Source: CAZKBP01 sp964551015
GTDB lineage: Bacteria > Bacteroidota > Bacteroidia > Cytophagales > Microscillaceae
Assembly (NCBI GenBank): GCA_964551015.1
Contig: CAZKBP010000022.1
Location: 32,439-96,438, forward strand
DNA: 64,000 nucleotides
Reading direction: 5' to 3'
The notes below the pieces were generated by a model that had not been told where the DNA came from, made no database searches, and saw only the letters and a list, made by a program, of their open reading frames with translations. Position 1 is the first letter of the stretch, and the number at the start of each line of letters is the position of its first letter. Positions 15,271 through 24,853 of this stretch are shown here, piece after piece. Both the position numbers and the translations under genes were made by a program.

Positions 15271-17212
15271 TCGCTAAAACGTTTTCTTTTTTCTGGTTAG
15301 TAGTATCTCGGTTACGGTCCTGATTCGGTTGATCTTCCGAATCGGTTTCGGGTAAGTCAATGGGGCTGGGAGTATCCTCAATGAATTTTTTATCGGTCAC
15401 GTATTGCTCCGTCCACTCCATTTCTTCGGAGATTTTGCCTTTGAGATATTTCTCGATCATCAAAGCAGCCACAGGAGCCGCCCAAACTCCACCAAAGCCC
15501 GCATTCTCCACGTAAGCGGCCACTACAATTTTAGGATTATCTTTGGGGGCAAAGGCGATAAATACAGAATGATCTTCCCCGTGTGGGTTTTGCGCGGTTC
15601 CAGTTTTAGAGCAAACGGCAATATCTTTAAGAATGGCATAGTATGCCACGGTTCCTTGTTTATAGGCGTCTCGCATCCCGTCTACCACAAGGTCAAAATG
15701 CTTTCGGTCAATGGGTACGACGTGCTTTTCTTGGTACATGGCTCGCTTGTCTTGGTTGCCAATTTTTTTAATCAGATGGGGTTTACGATAATAACCTCGA
15801 TTAGCGATTATACAAGCGGCATTGGCCAGTTGGATGGGTAAAACGCCTAGTTCTCCCTGCCCAATACCCAGAGAATAGATATTGGAGAATTTCCAGCCTT
15901 CTTTTCCGTAGCGGTTGTCATACAAATCCATGGTAGGAACCAATCCGTCTAGCTCATTGACTAGATCTACGCCAGTTTTGCGCCCCAGATTAAAGCTCTC
16001 TAAATATTTTCTCCACTTGACAAAGCCCACTCGGTGATCTCCATCTTCCCGAGTCACATTTGCTGAGTCATTATCAATGATTTTATTTTGGTAAATGATC
16101 CGACGATATACACGGTAATAATAAGGATTACAAGAGTATTGAATAGAGCGATGCAAATCAGCGGGTGGATGCCCGTGGCAATTAACCAAGGCACGATTAC
16201 AAGCAAAGGCTGAGTGCTTGTTGATGACTCCTTCTTGCATACCGATGAGTGCTTGTATCGTTTTGAAGGTAGACCCAGGGGGATACTTGGCTTGAATGGC
16301 TCGATTAAACAGTGGTTTGTGTTCATCTAAGAGCAGTCTGCCGTAATTTTTTCTAAATTCTCGCCCAGTGAGTAAATTCGGATCGTAAGAAGGTGCAGAA
16401 ATCATCGATAGGATTTCACCCGTGGCGGGCTCAATCGCTACCACGGCTCCTTTCTTATTTTGCATGAGTTGCTCTCCGTATTTCTGTAATTCTAGGTCAA
16501 TGGTAGAGATCAGTCGCTTACCTGCTACGGATGGGGTATCCAACGCTCCCGCTTGGAATTTTCCCTTTTCACGGCCAAGTGCATCTACCCATACGTGGCG
16601 CACCCCTTTTTTGCCTCTTAGCTCTTGCTCGTAAGCTGCTTCTATTCCACTGATTCCCACGTAGTCACCCATTCGGTAATAACCACTGACATCAGCCTCT
16701 AGGTTTCGGGGGCTAATCTCACCGATGTAGCCCAAGGCATTGGCTAAGCTTTGATGAGGATAAGCCCGTACCGTACGAGATTGGATGGTAAAGCCTGGAT
16801 ATTCAATGAGGCGATCCTGAATTTTAGCAAAATCAATTTTAGAGATTTGCTTGACAAAAGGCATGGGTTTATTAGAGGCGTATCCTCGATCCTTTTTTAC
16901 TTCCTCTATTTTACTTATTAGGTCTTTGGGGCTAATCCCTAGCAATTCACAAAAAGCAGATGTATCGCGGATTTGGGCTTTTTCCGTCGTCACCATAATA
17001 TCGTAGACAGGCGCATTCACCACGAGTTCTTTACCATTGCGGTCTAAGATCACGCCTCGGTGCGGATACACGGTAATCTTCTTCACGGAGTTATCATTGG
17101 CGGCTAATTCATACTCGTGGTTATAAACCTGAATAAAAAAGAGCTTCACCAAGAAAATAAGTCCGGTCAGCAGAAAAATTCCTAGAATGATCCATTTTCT
17201 ATCTTCTTGCAT
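15260..17212 (-). CDS. mrdA: Penicillin-binding protein 2 (elongasome transpeptidase)
   Basis: The 650-residue class B PBP has one N-terminal membrane anchor (WIILGIFLLTGLIFLVKLFF), the N-terminal pedestal region with PHRGVILDRNGKELVVNAP, and the transpeptidase domain. The active-site motifs are STFK (S314, K317; PPGSTFKTIQ), the SxN motif in QYSCNPYYY and the KTG in CSKTGTAQNPHG. It crosslinks peptidoglycan in the periplasm with RodA. A charged, low-complexity C-terminal tail (about 610-650, rich in Asp/Asn/Gln) extends past the domain. It overlaps mreD by 14 bases and rodA by 11 bases, consistent with one operon. Confidence 0.95.
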   Translation of the reverse strand: MQEDRKWIILGIFLLTGLIFLVKLFFIQVYNHEYELAANDNSVKKITVYPHRGVILDRNGKELVVNAPVYDIMVTTEKAQIRDTSAFCELLGISPKDLISKIEEVKKDRGYASNKPMPFVKQISKIDFAKIQDRLIEYPGFTIQSRTVRAYPHQSLANALGYIGEISPRNLEADVSGYYRMGDYVGISGIEAAYEQELRGKKGVRHVWVDALGREKGKFQAGALDTPSVAGKRLISTIDLELQKYGEQLMQNKKGAVVAIEPATGEILSMISAPSYDPNLLTGREFRKNYGRLLLDEHKPLFNRAIQAKYPPGSTFKTIQALIGMQEGVINKHSAFACNRALVNCHGHPPADLHRSIQYSCNPYYYRVYRRIIYQNKIIDNDSANVTREDGDHRVGFVKWRKYLESFNLGRKTGVDLVNELDGLVPTMDLYDNRYGKEGWKFSNIYSLGIGQGELGVLPIQLANAACIIANRGYYRKPHLIKKIGNQDKRAMYQEKHVVPIDRKHFDLVVDGMRDAYKQGTVAYYAILKDIAVCSKTGTAQNPHGEDHSVFIAFAPKDNPKIVVAAYVENAGFGGVWAAPVAALMIEKYLKGKISEEMEWTEQYVTDKKFIEDTPSPIDLPETDSEDQPNQDRNRDTTNQKKENVLAIGN

Positions 17213-17720
17213 TGCTTAGATTGGGCGAATAGAATAAATACTGTATAATAATAACTGAAAATAAAGTAAATAAAGTACTGGCGATGGCTTTCACGAGCGT
17301 GTCAAAGAACAGCAGAAAGCTAAATCGCAAAAGGAAAAAAAGGAATAAATGATGAATCAGGATTAAGGTAAATGCATAATTAAAAAACCAACCAAAACCG
17401 GTCTCTTTGATAGAGATTTCAGAAAAATCGTTTTTGCTGGTCATCAACCGAATGACAAAAGGTCTGACGTATGCAACCAACACACAGGCGGCACTATGCA
17501 TACCCAAAGTATCGTAGAAGATATCTAATACAAAGCCTAGTAAAAACCCAAGAATCAATAATAATACCCGACTGCTTTCTAGTGGGAAAATTAGCAGATA
17601 GTTTACATATAAAAAGCAAAAAGCCAGACCAAAAAGTTCAAGATTACTGGCAAATAATGCCTGCACGAGGATGTAGGTAAAAAAAAGTAGGGTTTGTTTG
17701 ATGACAAATGAATTATTCAT
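17199..17720 (-). CDS. mreD: Rod shape-determining protein MreD
   Basis: The 173-residue protein is almost entirely hydrophobic with about five or six membrane helices, as expected for MreD, an accessory of the MreBCD elongasome. Sequence signatures are weak in this family, so the call rests on size, topology and position between mreC (8-base overlap) and mrdA (14-base overlap). The FLLGFVLDIFYDTLGMHSAAC segment matches the conserved GL..D......G..A motif of MreD proteins. Confidence 0.9.
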   Translation of the reverse strand: MNNSFVIKQTLLFFTYILVQALFASNLELFGLAFCFLYVNYLLIFPLESSRVLLLILGFLLGFVLDIFYDTLGMHSAACVLVAYVRPFVIRLMTSKNDFSEISIKETGFGWFFNYAFTLILIHHLFLFFLLRFSFLLFFDTLVKAIASTLFTLFSVIIIQYLFYSPNLSNARR

Positions 17721-18555
17721 TGATTTCCTCGAAGGTCTCTATTTCTAGTGAATCCTGTTCTAGTTTCAAAATATTTTTTACCACATAAACGTAGTCCAAG
17801 CTGTTAAAATTAGTAGCCAGTATCACCTCAATGTCGTAAAAGGTTTCTTGGGCTTTTTTGCTTACTTTGCTCACCGTACCGATGGTCACTTTGGGGGGAA
17901 AAACCGCATTATACCCAGAAGTAACGATCGTATCGCCTTTCTTAACCTCAATATAATCTGGTACGTCTTTGAGCTTGGCGATGCGAGGGTTTTTTCCTTC
18001 CCATTGTACGTAGCCCAATTCACCGTTTTTCTTGATCTGCGCAGAAACACGGGTATCCGAATGTAGGAGTGATACCGCCGTGGAAAAGTAATCGTTACTC
18101 GCACTGACTTTACCCACGATACCTAGGGGAGAAATAATGCCCATTCCCTGCTCGATTCCTTGCCTTCGCCCTTGGTTAATGGTGATGTAGTTATTGAGTT
18201 TATGGGTAGAATTATTGACCACTTTGGCCACTACGTAATCATATTTATTAATCACGAGGGAATCCTCAGGTTGATTTCTCCCTTGATAAGCAACCAATTG
18301 CTCTTGTCGCGACAAGGCTTGTCTAAGGCGGGCATTTTCTTTAACCAAATCACGATTGATGCTCGTCAGGCGAAAATAGTCTTCTACTGAGGTCATCCAA
18401 CTGTGCAGGGTGGCGATGTAGCGGTTGGCTGAGTTTAGAAAAACTGCATTTTGATAATGATTCTGGGTTACAATGAGCCAAGCACTAATAAATTCTAAAG
18501 CAATAAAAAGAAGTACCACTTGATACTGCTTAATGAGTAGCCATAAGGATTGCAT
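17713..18555 (-). CDS. mreC: Rod shape-determining protein MreC
   Basis: The 280-residue protein has an N-terminal membrane helix (VVLLFIALEFISAWLIV), a coiled coil (about 60-95, RDLVKENARLRQALSRQEQL) and the periplasmic beta-barrel domains with NYITINQGRRQGIEQGMGI and SPLGIVGKVSASNDYFS. These are standard MreC hallmarks. MreC links cytoplasmic MreB to PBP2/RodA in the periplasm and activates them. It is 70 bases downstream of mreB and overlaps mreD by 8 bases. Confidence 0.95.
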   Translation of the reverse strand: MQSLWLLIKQYQVVLLFIALEFISAWLIVTQNHYQNAVFLNSANRYIATLHSWMTSVEDYFRLTSINRDLVKENARLRQALSRQEQLVAYQGRNQPEDSLVINKYDYVVAKVVNNSTHKLNNYITINQGRRQGIEQGMGIISPLGIVGKVSASNDYFSTAVSLLHSDTRVSAQIKKNGELGYVQWEGKNPRIAKLKDVPDYIEVKKGDTIVTSGYNAVFPPKVTIGTVSKVSKKAQETFYDIEVILATNFNSLDYVYVVKNILKLEQDSLEIETFEEINE

Positions 18556-18625
18556 AAGCTTCCCGCATTTCTAGGTTTTAGGGCAAATTAAGAGAAGGGG
18601 TTTGGGATTTACCCAAACGCGCTCC

Positions 18626-19672
18626 TTACATCAATACTGGCTTAAATGTTTCCAAGTTACGCAGGGCAATACCTGTACCTTTGACGACCGCTCTCAGCGG
18701 ATCTTCGGCCACGTGAATCGGCAATTTGGTTTTAAGTTGCAAGCGTTTATCCAGTCCTTTGAGCAAAGCACCGCCACCCGTGAGGTAAATTCCATTATTG
18801 TAAATATCTGCAGATAGTTCGGGAGGAGACATTTCCAGCGTTTTTAGAACGCCATCTTCTACCTTAGAGATAGATTTATCCAAACAGAAAGCAATTTCAG
18901 AGTAACTCACTTTGATGGTCTTGGGAATACCCGTCATCAAATCACGACCTCGCACTTCATAATCTGGTGGTGCGTCATCTAATTCGGACATGGCCGAACC
19001 CACTTCTATTTTTACTTGCTCTGCCGAACGCTCTCCAATCAAGAGGTTGTGCTGACGGCGCATATAATCCAAAATGTCTCGGGTAAATACATCTCCTGCT
19101 ACTTTGAGCGATTGCTCACAAACAATTCCCGAAAGGGCAATCACCGCAATTTCAGTGGTTCCCCCTCCGATGTCCACCACCATAGAACCCACGGGTTCCT
19201 CGATGTTAATCCCAATACCGATGGCAGCAGCGATGGGCTCGTGAATCATAAAGACCTCACGTGCGCCCGTGTGCTCGGCCGCTTCTTTGACGGCTCTTTT
19301 CTCTACCTCGGTGATACCAGAAGGAATACAAATGACCATACGGTAGGAGGGCGTAAAAAAGCGGCTACCCGTGTTAATCATCTTAATCATTCCTTTAATC
19401 ATCAGTTCGGCGGCGGTAAAATCAGCAATCACACCGTCTTTGAGGGGGCGGGTGGTTTTGATATTATCGTGCGTTTTCTCGTGCATTTGCATCGCTTGCT
19501 TACCGATCGCCATTACCTTGTCGGTTTTGCGGTCAAGTGCGATGATAGAGGGCTCATCTACCACGATTTTGTCTTTATGGATAATGAGGGTATTTGCGGT
19601 TCCGAGGTCAATGGCAATGTCCCCGGTGAAGAAGTCTCTTAATCCCATGATCGAACGTAAAAATTTTACCAT
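18626..19672 (-). CDS. mreB: Rod shape-determining actin homologue MreB
   Basis: The frame is 348 residues from ATG 19672; the conserved MGLRDFFTGDIAIDLGTANT begins at codon 9 (19648), so the true start may be there. Actin-fold motifs are clear: phosphate 1 (DLGTANTLI), phosphate 2 (VVDIGGGTTEIAVIALSG) and the adenosine motif (LTGGGALLKGLDKRL). MreB filaments under the inner membrane direct the RodA-PBP2 machinery. Its presence with mreCD, mrdA and rodA implies rod-shaped or filamentous cells. It follows purH on the same strand after 87 bases with a hairpin between them. Confidence 0.97.
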   Translation of the reverse strand: MVKFLRSIMGLRDFFTGDIAIDLGTANTLIIHKDKIVVDEPSIIALDRKTDKVMAIGKQAMQMHEKTHDNIKTTRPLKDGVIADFTAAELMIKGMIKMINTGSRFFTPSYRMVICIPSGITEVEKRAVKEAAEHTGAREVFMIHEPIAAAIGIGINIEEPVGSMVVDIGGGTTEIAVIALSGIVCEQSLKVAGDVFTRDILDYMRRQHNLLIGERSAEQVKIEVGSAMSELDDAPPDYEVRGRDLMTGIPKTIKVSYSEIAFCLDKSISKVEDGVLKTLEMSPPELSADIYNNGIYLTGGGALLKGLDKRLQLKTKLPIHVAEDPLRAVVKGTGIALRNLETFKPVLM

Positions 19673-19722
19673 TGTTTAATATGCTATTAACTATAAATTT
19701 TGATGCCAAAATCTTTATTCAA

Positions 19723-19755
19723 CTGAATTTTATTACTTGAAGTGATAAAATTCAG
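19723..19755 (-). terminator. Hairpin between purH and mreB
   Basis: CTGAATTTTATTAC (19723-19736) pairs with GTGATAAAATTCAG (19742-19755) over 14 positions with one G-U type mismatch and a 5-base loop. It begins right after the purH stop. The downstream T-run on the minus strand is weak, so it may be a leaky terminator or a processing site separating purine synthesis from the shape operon. Confidence 0.5.
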
Positions 19756-19759
19756 CGAT

Positions 19760-21280
19760 TTAGTGTCTAAAGTGCCGAATTCCAGTAAATACCATCGCCA
19801 TTTCTTGCTCATCACAATAATCAATGGAAGCTTGATCTTTAACCGACCCTCCCGGCTGAATCACGGCGCGAATCCCCGCTTCGTGGGCAATTTCCACACA
19901 ATCTGGGAAGGGGAAGAAAGCATCTGAAGCCATCACCGCTCCTTGGAGATTAAAGTCAAAATGTTTTGCCTTCGTAATAGCTTGTTTGAGCGCATCTACA
20001 CGAGAGGTTTGACCGACTCCACTGGCAAATAATTGATCCTTACCAGATAATACAATCGTATTAGATTTTGTGTGTTTAGCGATCTTATTCGCAAAAAGAA
20101 GTGCCTCTATCTCCTCAGAAGTGGGTGAGCGTTTAGTAACTGTTTTCAAATCAGCGCTTTGCTCTGTATGCAAGTCTTTATCTTGCTCGAGTACGCCATT
20201 CAGAATCGTCTTGAACTGCTTTCCTTCTATTAGAGTGTCTTTTTGTTTTAACAAAATACGATTTTTTTTCTGAGAAAGCAAGCTCAGGGCTTCGGGTTCG
20301 AAGTCAGGTGCAACCAAAATTTCAAAGAAAAGCTTATGTAATTCTTCGGCTACGGCCTGATCTACGGTACGATTGGTAGCGATCACCCCTCCGAAGGCAG
20401 AAACGGGATCGCCTGCCAAAGCTTTCAAATAAGCATCTTTGGGATTTGCACCTAAGGCCACGCCACAAGCGTTGGTATGCTTTACGATCACGTAAGCAGT
20501 TTCTTCAAACTCAGCCAAAAGACCCAAAGTTGCGTCTATGTCCACCAAGTTGTTATAAGAAAGTGCCTTTCCGTTTAACTGCTCGAGCAAAGCCTCCAAA
20601 TCGCCATAAAAAACGCCCTTTTGGTGTGGATTTTCTCCATAACGCAGGGTTTGCGCGCTTTGAATACTCTCTTTAAAAGCGTCGGTTTCTTCCATATCTC
20701 TCGAGAAGTAACGATGGATATGCGTATCGTAATGCGAACTGATGCTAAAAGCCTGTCGGGCGAGTCTTTGCCGATCTTCCAGACTCAAAGCCCCTTCCTG
20801 CTGATTTAGGCGTTCAGCCAACGCTTCATATTGTGACCGAGAAGCGATCACAGCCACATCTTTGAAGTTTTTGGCGGCAGCACGAATGAGAGAAATTCCT
20901 CCAATGTCAATCTTCTCGATGATTTCTTGCTCAGTTCCTCCGGCGGCAACTGTGGCTTCAAAGGGGTACAAATCTACTACGACTAAATCCAGAGGAGGAA
21001 TTTCGTATTCCCGTAATTGCGCTTGGTCTGTTTCCAGTTCACTGCGATACAAGATGCCTCCAAAAACTTTGGGATGCAGGGTCTTGACTCTGCCCCCTAA
21101 GATGGAGGGATAACCCGTGAGCGATTCTACGGAGATCACCTCCGCGCCGAGTGATTCAATATATTTTTGTGTCCCTCCAGTGGAATACAAGGTCACTTGA
21201 TGTGCTTGCAGCACTTCTACCAAGCGGTCTAGATTTTCCTTGTGATAGACGGAGATGAGAGCGGAACGAATTTTCTTCAA
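19760..21280 (-). CDS. purH: Bifunctional AICAR transformylase / IMP cyclohydrolase
   Basis: The 506-residue protein catalyses the last two steps of de novo IMP synthesis in the cytoplasm. The N-terminal MGS-like cyclohydrolase domain shows ALISVYHKENL, STGGTQKYIESLG and GRVKTLHPKVFGGIL. The C-terminal transformylase domain shows LRYGENPHQKGVFYG, KHTNACGVALG, SDAFFPFPDCVEIAHEAG and QPGGSVKDQASIDYCDEQ. Length and domain order are normal. It lies 49 bases after purN, which supplies the preceding pathway activity, so the two are probably co-transcribed. Confidence 0.97.
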   Translation of the reverse strand: MKKIRSALISVYHKENLDRLVEVLQAHQVTLYSTGGTQKYIESLGAEVISVESLTGYPSILGGRVKTLHPKVFGGILYRSELETDQAQLREYEIPPLDLVVVDLYPFEATVAAGGTEQEIIEKIDIGGISLIRAAAKNFKDVAVIASRSQYEALAERLNQQEGALSLEDRQRLARQAFSISSHYDTHIHRYFSRDMEETDAFKESIQSAQTLRYGENPHQKGVFYGDLEALLEQLNGKALSYNNLVDIDATLGLLAEFEETAYVIVKHTNACGVALGANPKDAYLKALAGDPVSAFGGVIATNRTVDQAVAEELHKLFFEILVAPDFEPEALSLLSQKKNRILLKQKDTLIEGKQFKTILNGVLEQDKDLHTEQSADLKTVTKRSPTSEEIEALLFANKIAKHTKSNTIVLSGKDQLFASGVGQTSRVDALKQAITKAKHFDFNLQGAVMASDAFFPFPDCVEIAHEAGIRAVIQPGGSVKDQASIDYCDEQEMAMVFTGIRHFRH

Positions 21281-21329
21281 TGTGTAGAAAAAATTAGCAA
21301 ATAGGACAATTTATGATTAGGCTACAAAG

Positions 21330-21917
21330 CTAGGCATTTTTCATAGATTTCATAACTAAATCCTCGATGACTTTGGGAAAATGTTCGTGCTCTAGTTTTT
21401 GCACTTTTCGGGCTATTTTTTCTGGTGAATCTTCGGGTTCTAGATTGGTTTTGGCTTGGAAAATGATTTCACCTTCATCGTATTTTTCATTGACCCAATG
21501 GATGGTAATGCCTGTCTCTTTTTCTTGGGCTTGATGAACGGCCTGATGCACGTGGGAACCATACATCCCTTTTCCGCCATACTTGGGTAACAAGGAGGGA
21601 TGAATATTGATAATGCGCCGGGGAAAGGCTTGAATCAAATTTTGAGGAATCAACCAAAGAAAACCCGCTAATACCAGCCAATCAATCCCCAGCTTTTGCA
21701 GTTGTTGAACTACCTGCTCTGAGTGATAAAACGCTGGGCGGTCAAACACGTGGCTAGGTATCTGGAATTGCGCTGCTCTCTCCAAAACCTGAGCTTGAGG
21801 CCGATTCGTGAGGATTAGGGCTATTTCAATCAAATCGTTAGTGGCTAGATGCTCGATGATTTTTTGGGCGTTAGAGCCTGAACCTGAGGCGAAAATGGCA
21901 ATTTTTTGAGGCTTCAT
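21330..21917 (-). CDS. purN: Phosphoribosylglycinamide formyltransferase
   Basis: The 195-residue GAR transformylase transfers formyl from 10-formyl-tetrahydrofolate to GAR in purine synthesis. Motifs are FASGSGSNAQKIIEHL at the N-terminus for substrate phosphate binding, the catalytic region RIINIHPSLLPKYGGKGMYG with its IHPSLLP, and HWVNEKYDEGEII, where Asp is the conserved catalytic acid. Length is typical. It is followed by purH on the same strand and preceded by a prenyltransferase gene 60 bases away. Confidence 0.96.
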   Translation of the reverse strand: MKPQKIAIFASGSGSNAQKIIEHLATNDLIEIALILTNRPQAQVLERAAQFQIPSHVFDRPAFYHSEQVVQQLQKLGIDWLVLAGFLWLIPQNLIQAFPRRIINIHPSLLPKYGGKGMYGSHVHQAVHQAQEKETGITIHWVNEKYDEGEIIFQAKTNLEPEDSPEKIARKVQKLEHEHFPKVIEDLVMKSMKNA

Positions 21918-21977
21918 ATGATCATTAGGAATTGTCTGTTGCGCGTTATGGAGATTTTTATCTCTGAAAAAATATGT

Positions 21978-22856
21978 TTAGATCATCACCATGCTCAGCA
22001 CTCCCAAGAGCATAATGGCTTTGCATAATTGGCTTAATTGGGCAAAATCTTTGCGCTTGTCGGCGCGTACCAGACGCACGAAAAACCAGAGTAAAGGAGG
22101 CAAGACGACCGCATAGAGATAGATAGCAAATTTATTCGGAAAAGAAATATAAGTAGATAGCAAAATAATCGCAAAGGTAAAAAAGAAGACATAAATCACT
22201 TGCTTGGTACGACGGATACCCCAGATGATGGGTAAAGTCTTGCAACCAAAATCAGCGTCTCCTCGCACATCTTCCATATCTTTGACAATCTCTCGAATCA
22301 AGGAAATAAAAAAGGCAAACATCGCAAAGAGATAAACCATATTTTGATTGTGTGGATAGTAAACGGCCATTAAAATTACGGCCATCGCTGTCAGTAAAGC
22401 GATGCTTATATTCCCGATGAGCGGTAAGCGTTTAAGGTAATTAGAGTACCACCAGAGTAAAAAACCAGCGATAAAGGTAAATATGAATACCTCTGGGGCC
22501 AGCATCCAGGCAATCCCTAGCCCCATGATATTGAGGGTGAAATTGGCAGCCAGCGCGACCCTCCTCTTGAGCAGGCGGCCTACTACTACCCGGTCTGGCT
22601 TGTTGATGGTATCAATTTTTACATCATAATAATCATTGATAATGTAACCTGCGGCGGCAATCAAGACCGTGGAGAGAGAGAGTAAAGCGAGTTGAGGATT
22701 TAGGAGATTCTCGAGCAAGCGTAATTCATCATCAATCAAGAAAATTTTGATCATATATTGTGTAAAAACAATAATGAGTAAGTTGGTAAGCCGGACTAGC
22801 TTTAAAAATCCCCAAACTGGGGCAGTCTTGGTGGTCATTTCAGTGGTACTTGGCAT
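21978..22856 (-). CDS. UbiA-family prenyltransferase
   Basis: The start is probably ATG 22856 (MPSTTEMTTK); the frame also allows 22871. It is a roughly 290-residue protein with eight or nine membrane helices. The two Asp-rich UbiA motifs are present: NDYYDVKIDTINKPDR near residue 85 and DMEDVRGDADFGCKTLP near residue 195. They bind Mg-prenyl diphosphate. Bacteroidota homologues in this gene neighbourhood are commonly labelled geranylgeranylglycerol-phosphate geranylgeranyltransferase-like, but the acceptor cannot be read from sequence. It could equally act in quinone or lipid prenylation. Confidence 0.85.
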   Translation of the reverse strand: MPSTTEMTTKTAPVWGFLKLVRLTNLLIIVFTQYMIKIFLIDDELRLLENLLNPQLALLSLSTVLIAAAGYIINDYYDVKIDTINKPDRVVVGRLLKRRVALAANFTLNIMGLGIAWMLAPEVFIFTFIAGFLLWWYSNYLKRLPLIGNISIALLTAMAVILMAVYYPHNQNMVYLFAMFAFFISLIREIVKDMEDVRGDADFGCKTLPIIWGIRRTKQVIYVFFFTFAIILLSTYISFPNKFAIYLYAVVLPPLLWFFVRLVRADKRKDFAQLSQLCKAIMLLGVLSMVMI

Positions 22857-22930
22857 AATACAAAAATACAAATTTAAGCCTTAGCTAGGTGTCTACTAAG
22901 CCACACGAACCAAAATGTCTAAGAAATTTT

Positions 22931-23872
22931 TCAGGCTGATCTGACCAGATCACAAACAGCCTCGGCACAGCCCCAAGAAACAGTAAAGCCAGAGCCCCCA
23001 TGCCCATAGTGATGGATGAGCTTTTGATGGGGCACTTTCTCCAGACGGATTTGAGAACGCCCAGGGCGAAAGCCGACGTATTTATTCAAAATTTTTGCTT
23101 CTTTCAAGGCAGGAACCCAATCCACAGCCTGTTCCCAAATGTTTTTGGCCATCGCTTCGTTCACCTCCGGATTTTCCACCTGAGGCTCCACACTTCCTCC
23201 CAAAATACAGGTCTTCTGCCGAGGAAGGATGTAAGTAACCCCCTCTGTATGATCGTGGTTGAGCCAAGGAATCGCTTGATTCGCTTCTACTTCTACCATG
23301 TGCCCTCGGATGGGATACACCTCGGCATCTGCTACCAACTCTCTGGCTCCCAGACCACTGCAATTAATAACCCAATCGGAGTGCTTGGTGATCTCTTCCA
23401 AATTTTGCAATTCTCTTTTCTCGAGTTCTCCTCCCAAAGATTGAAAATACCTTAAAAGAAAAGGCAAATAGACCGAAGTATCAATCATCGGAGCACGAAG
23501 TTGGTAAGCTTGCCGCACCGAAGTCGGATAATCAGAGGCATCCAAGGTCTGGTACTGCTCGGAAGAAAGCACTTCTTGCCAAAGGGGTGGTTGCGTTTCT
23601 TCGTGGAGATCTAGCAACTCGACCATTTTCACGCCCGTTTCTTCGTTTTGGGATAAGGTTTCAAATACTTCGTAAGTTCTTCTGCTCCATCGGATTACTC
23701 GCTCTCTTGGCTCGGCCAAAAAAGGAAGCCAGATCGCAGCCGCCCGATTGGAGGTAGTATGAGGGGGGAAATCACGAGCGATCATCTTTACCGAAAAGCC
23801 CTGTTCACGCAATCGTATGGCCGATGAAAGCCCAATAACCCCACAGCCAATTACTAATATGCTTTCTTTCAT
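22931..23872 (-). CDS. FAD-dependent D-amino-acid oxidase-like enzyme
   Basis: The 313-residue protein begins with a Rossmann FAD motif (LVIGCGVIGLSSAIRL) and has the DAAO-type signatures HTTSNRAAAIWLPF, WVINCSGLGARELVADAEVYPIRG and the C-terminal HHYGHGGSGFTVSWGCA. Family members oxidise D-amino acids to keto acids with H2O2 release. The Arg of GFRPGRSQIRLE should bind the substrate carboxylate. There is no signal peptide, so it is cytoplasmic. It could use D-amino acids from peptidoglycan turnover, which is only suggested by general context. It lies 35 bases from the DUF2520 gene on the same strand. Confidence 0.88.
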   Translation of the reverse strand: MKESILVIGCGVIGLSSAIRLREQGFSVKMIARDFPPHTTSNRAAAIWLPFLAEPRERVIRWSRRTYEVFETLSQNEETGVKMVELLDLHEETQPPLWQEVLSSEQYQTLDASDYPTSVRQAYQLRAPMIDTSVYLPFLLRYFQSLGGELEKRELQNLEEITKHSDWVINCSGLGARELVADAEVYPIRGHMVEVEANQAIPWLNHDHTEGVTYILPRQKTCILGGSVEPQVENPEVNEAMAKNIWEQAVDWVPALKEAKILNKYVGFRPGRSQIRLEKVPHQKLIHHYGHGGSGFTVSWGCAEAVCDLVRSA

Positions 23873-23907
23873 ATTGCTCGGATTTTTTCTTTGATTTAAA
23901 TGATGGA

Positions 23908-24696
23908 CTAGCTTGATTCAGGATGATAGATTCTCAAGATATGATCACTCATCAACTTATAAATTTCTTGATGAAAAGCTTGCCCCTCTAGCAAATCTAG
24001 ATGTGCTTGAACCACTTGTTGGTCGCCTCGGCGGGCAGGCCCCGTTTGGGCTTGATAAGGATTGGTTTGCAAGGCTTTCTCTACCGTTTCTCTTAGTAGT
24101 GGCGCCAAGATCTCCAGATTCAAATCCTGCTCCGCTAGGATTTCCTGTGCCATTTGCCAAAGATAATTACTAAAATTGCAAGCAAAAACAGCCGCCAAGT
24201 GAATAAACTTGCGTTTTTGGGAGTCAATTTGGTAAACATGTTTACTCAATTGACGAGCCAGTGCCAGCAGCTTTTCCTCGGTTTCAAGGCTACTCGCCTC
24301 AATACAAAGCGGAATTTCCGAGAAATCTAGCTTTTTTTCTTTGCTAAAAGTCTGCAGAGGATAGAAAATCCCAATTTCGGCCTTCTCCCGCAAAGGCTCC
24401 AGACCAGAAAGGGCTTGACTTCCCGAAGTATGAACCACCGTAGTACCTGCTGGCAATTGCATTTGCTTCACTACCTCTTCCAAAGCATCGTCCTTGATTG
24501 CTAGGATAAATAATTCAGCTTTGCTCCGGCGAAAATCAAGTTGATTAGTGGCTGTGGCTGATGTGAGTTGTGTAGCGAGCTTCTCAGCATTTTCAGGCCG
24601 ACGGCTATAAATTTCTTGAATGATATGCCCTGCCTTTTCTAAGGCTTGGCTCAGATGCCAAGCTACATTGCCCGCACCTAGAATGGAGATATTCAT
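23908..24696 (-). CDS. Rossmann-fold / DUF2520 domain protein
   Basis: ATG at 24694-24696 (MNISILGAGNVAWHLSQAL) is the likely start because it opens directly with the GxGNVA nucleotide-binding motif. The frame extends 20 residues upstream through an intergenic-type repeat-like sequence. The N-terminal domain (1-115) resembles ProC/F420-NADP oxidoreductases (ADLSAIKDDALEEV-like, here ELFILAIKDDALEEV; VVHTSGSQAL). The C-terminal helical domain (about 120-260) is DUF2520 with RKFIHLAAVFACNFSNYLWQ. The biochemical activity is unknown; a short-chain reductase acting on an imine or keto acid is possible. It often neighbours prenyltransferase genes in Bacteroidota, as it does here. Confidence 0.85.
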   Translation of the reverse strand: MNISILGAGNVAWHLSQALEKAGHIIQEIYSRRPENAEKLATQLTSATATNQLDFRRSKAELFILAIKDDALEEVVKQMQLPAGTTVVHTSGSQALSGLEPLREKAEIGIFYPLQTFSKEKKLDFSEIPLCIEASSLETEEKLLALARQLSKHVYQIDSQKRKFIHLAAVFACNFSNYLWQMAQEILAEQDLNLEILAPLLRETVEKALQTNPYQAQTGPARRGDQQVVQAHLDLLEGQAFHQEIYKLMSDHILRIYHPESS

Positions 24697-24782
24697 GAGA
24701 ATTGCTAATTGCAGATGACAAATTGCAAGCTTCAAATTAGGAAGTATTCTTTTCAAGAGATAATAAAAACAAAATAATTTGT

Positions 24783-24820
24783 CAAAAAAAAGTCAGGAAA
24801 CACACTGGCAGTGCTTTCCT
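24783..24820 (-). terminator. Terminator of the first TonB receptor gene
   Basis: AGGAAA (24795-24800) pairs with TTTCCT (24815-24820), with an inner CACT/AGTG pair. On the minus strand the stem is followed by eight T. It lies 34 bases past the stop of the 24854-27721 gene. Confidence 0.75.
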
Positions 24821-24853
24821 AACTTGCTTTGCTTTAAAAATATAATTTGTAAT

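Noticed and set aside
18600..18617. TTTGGG/CCCAAA hairpin in the mreB-mreC gap
   Set aside because: A 6-bp stem without a T-run inside an otherwise continuous shape operon; too weak to call a terminator.
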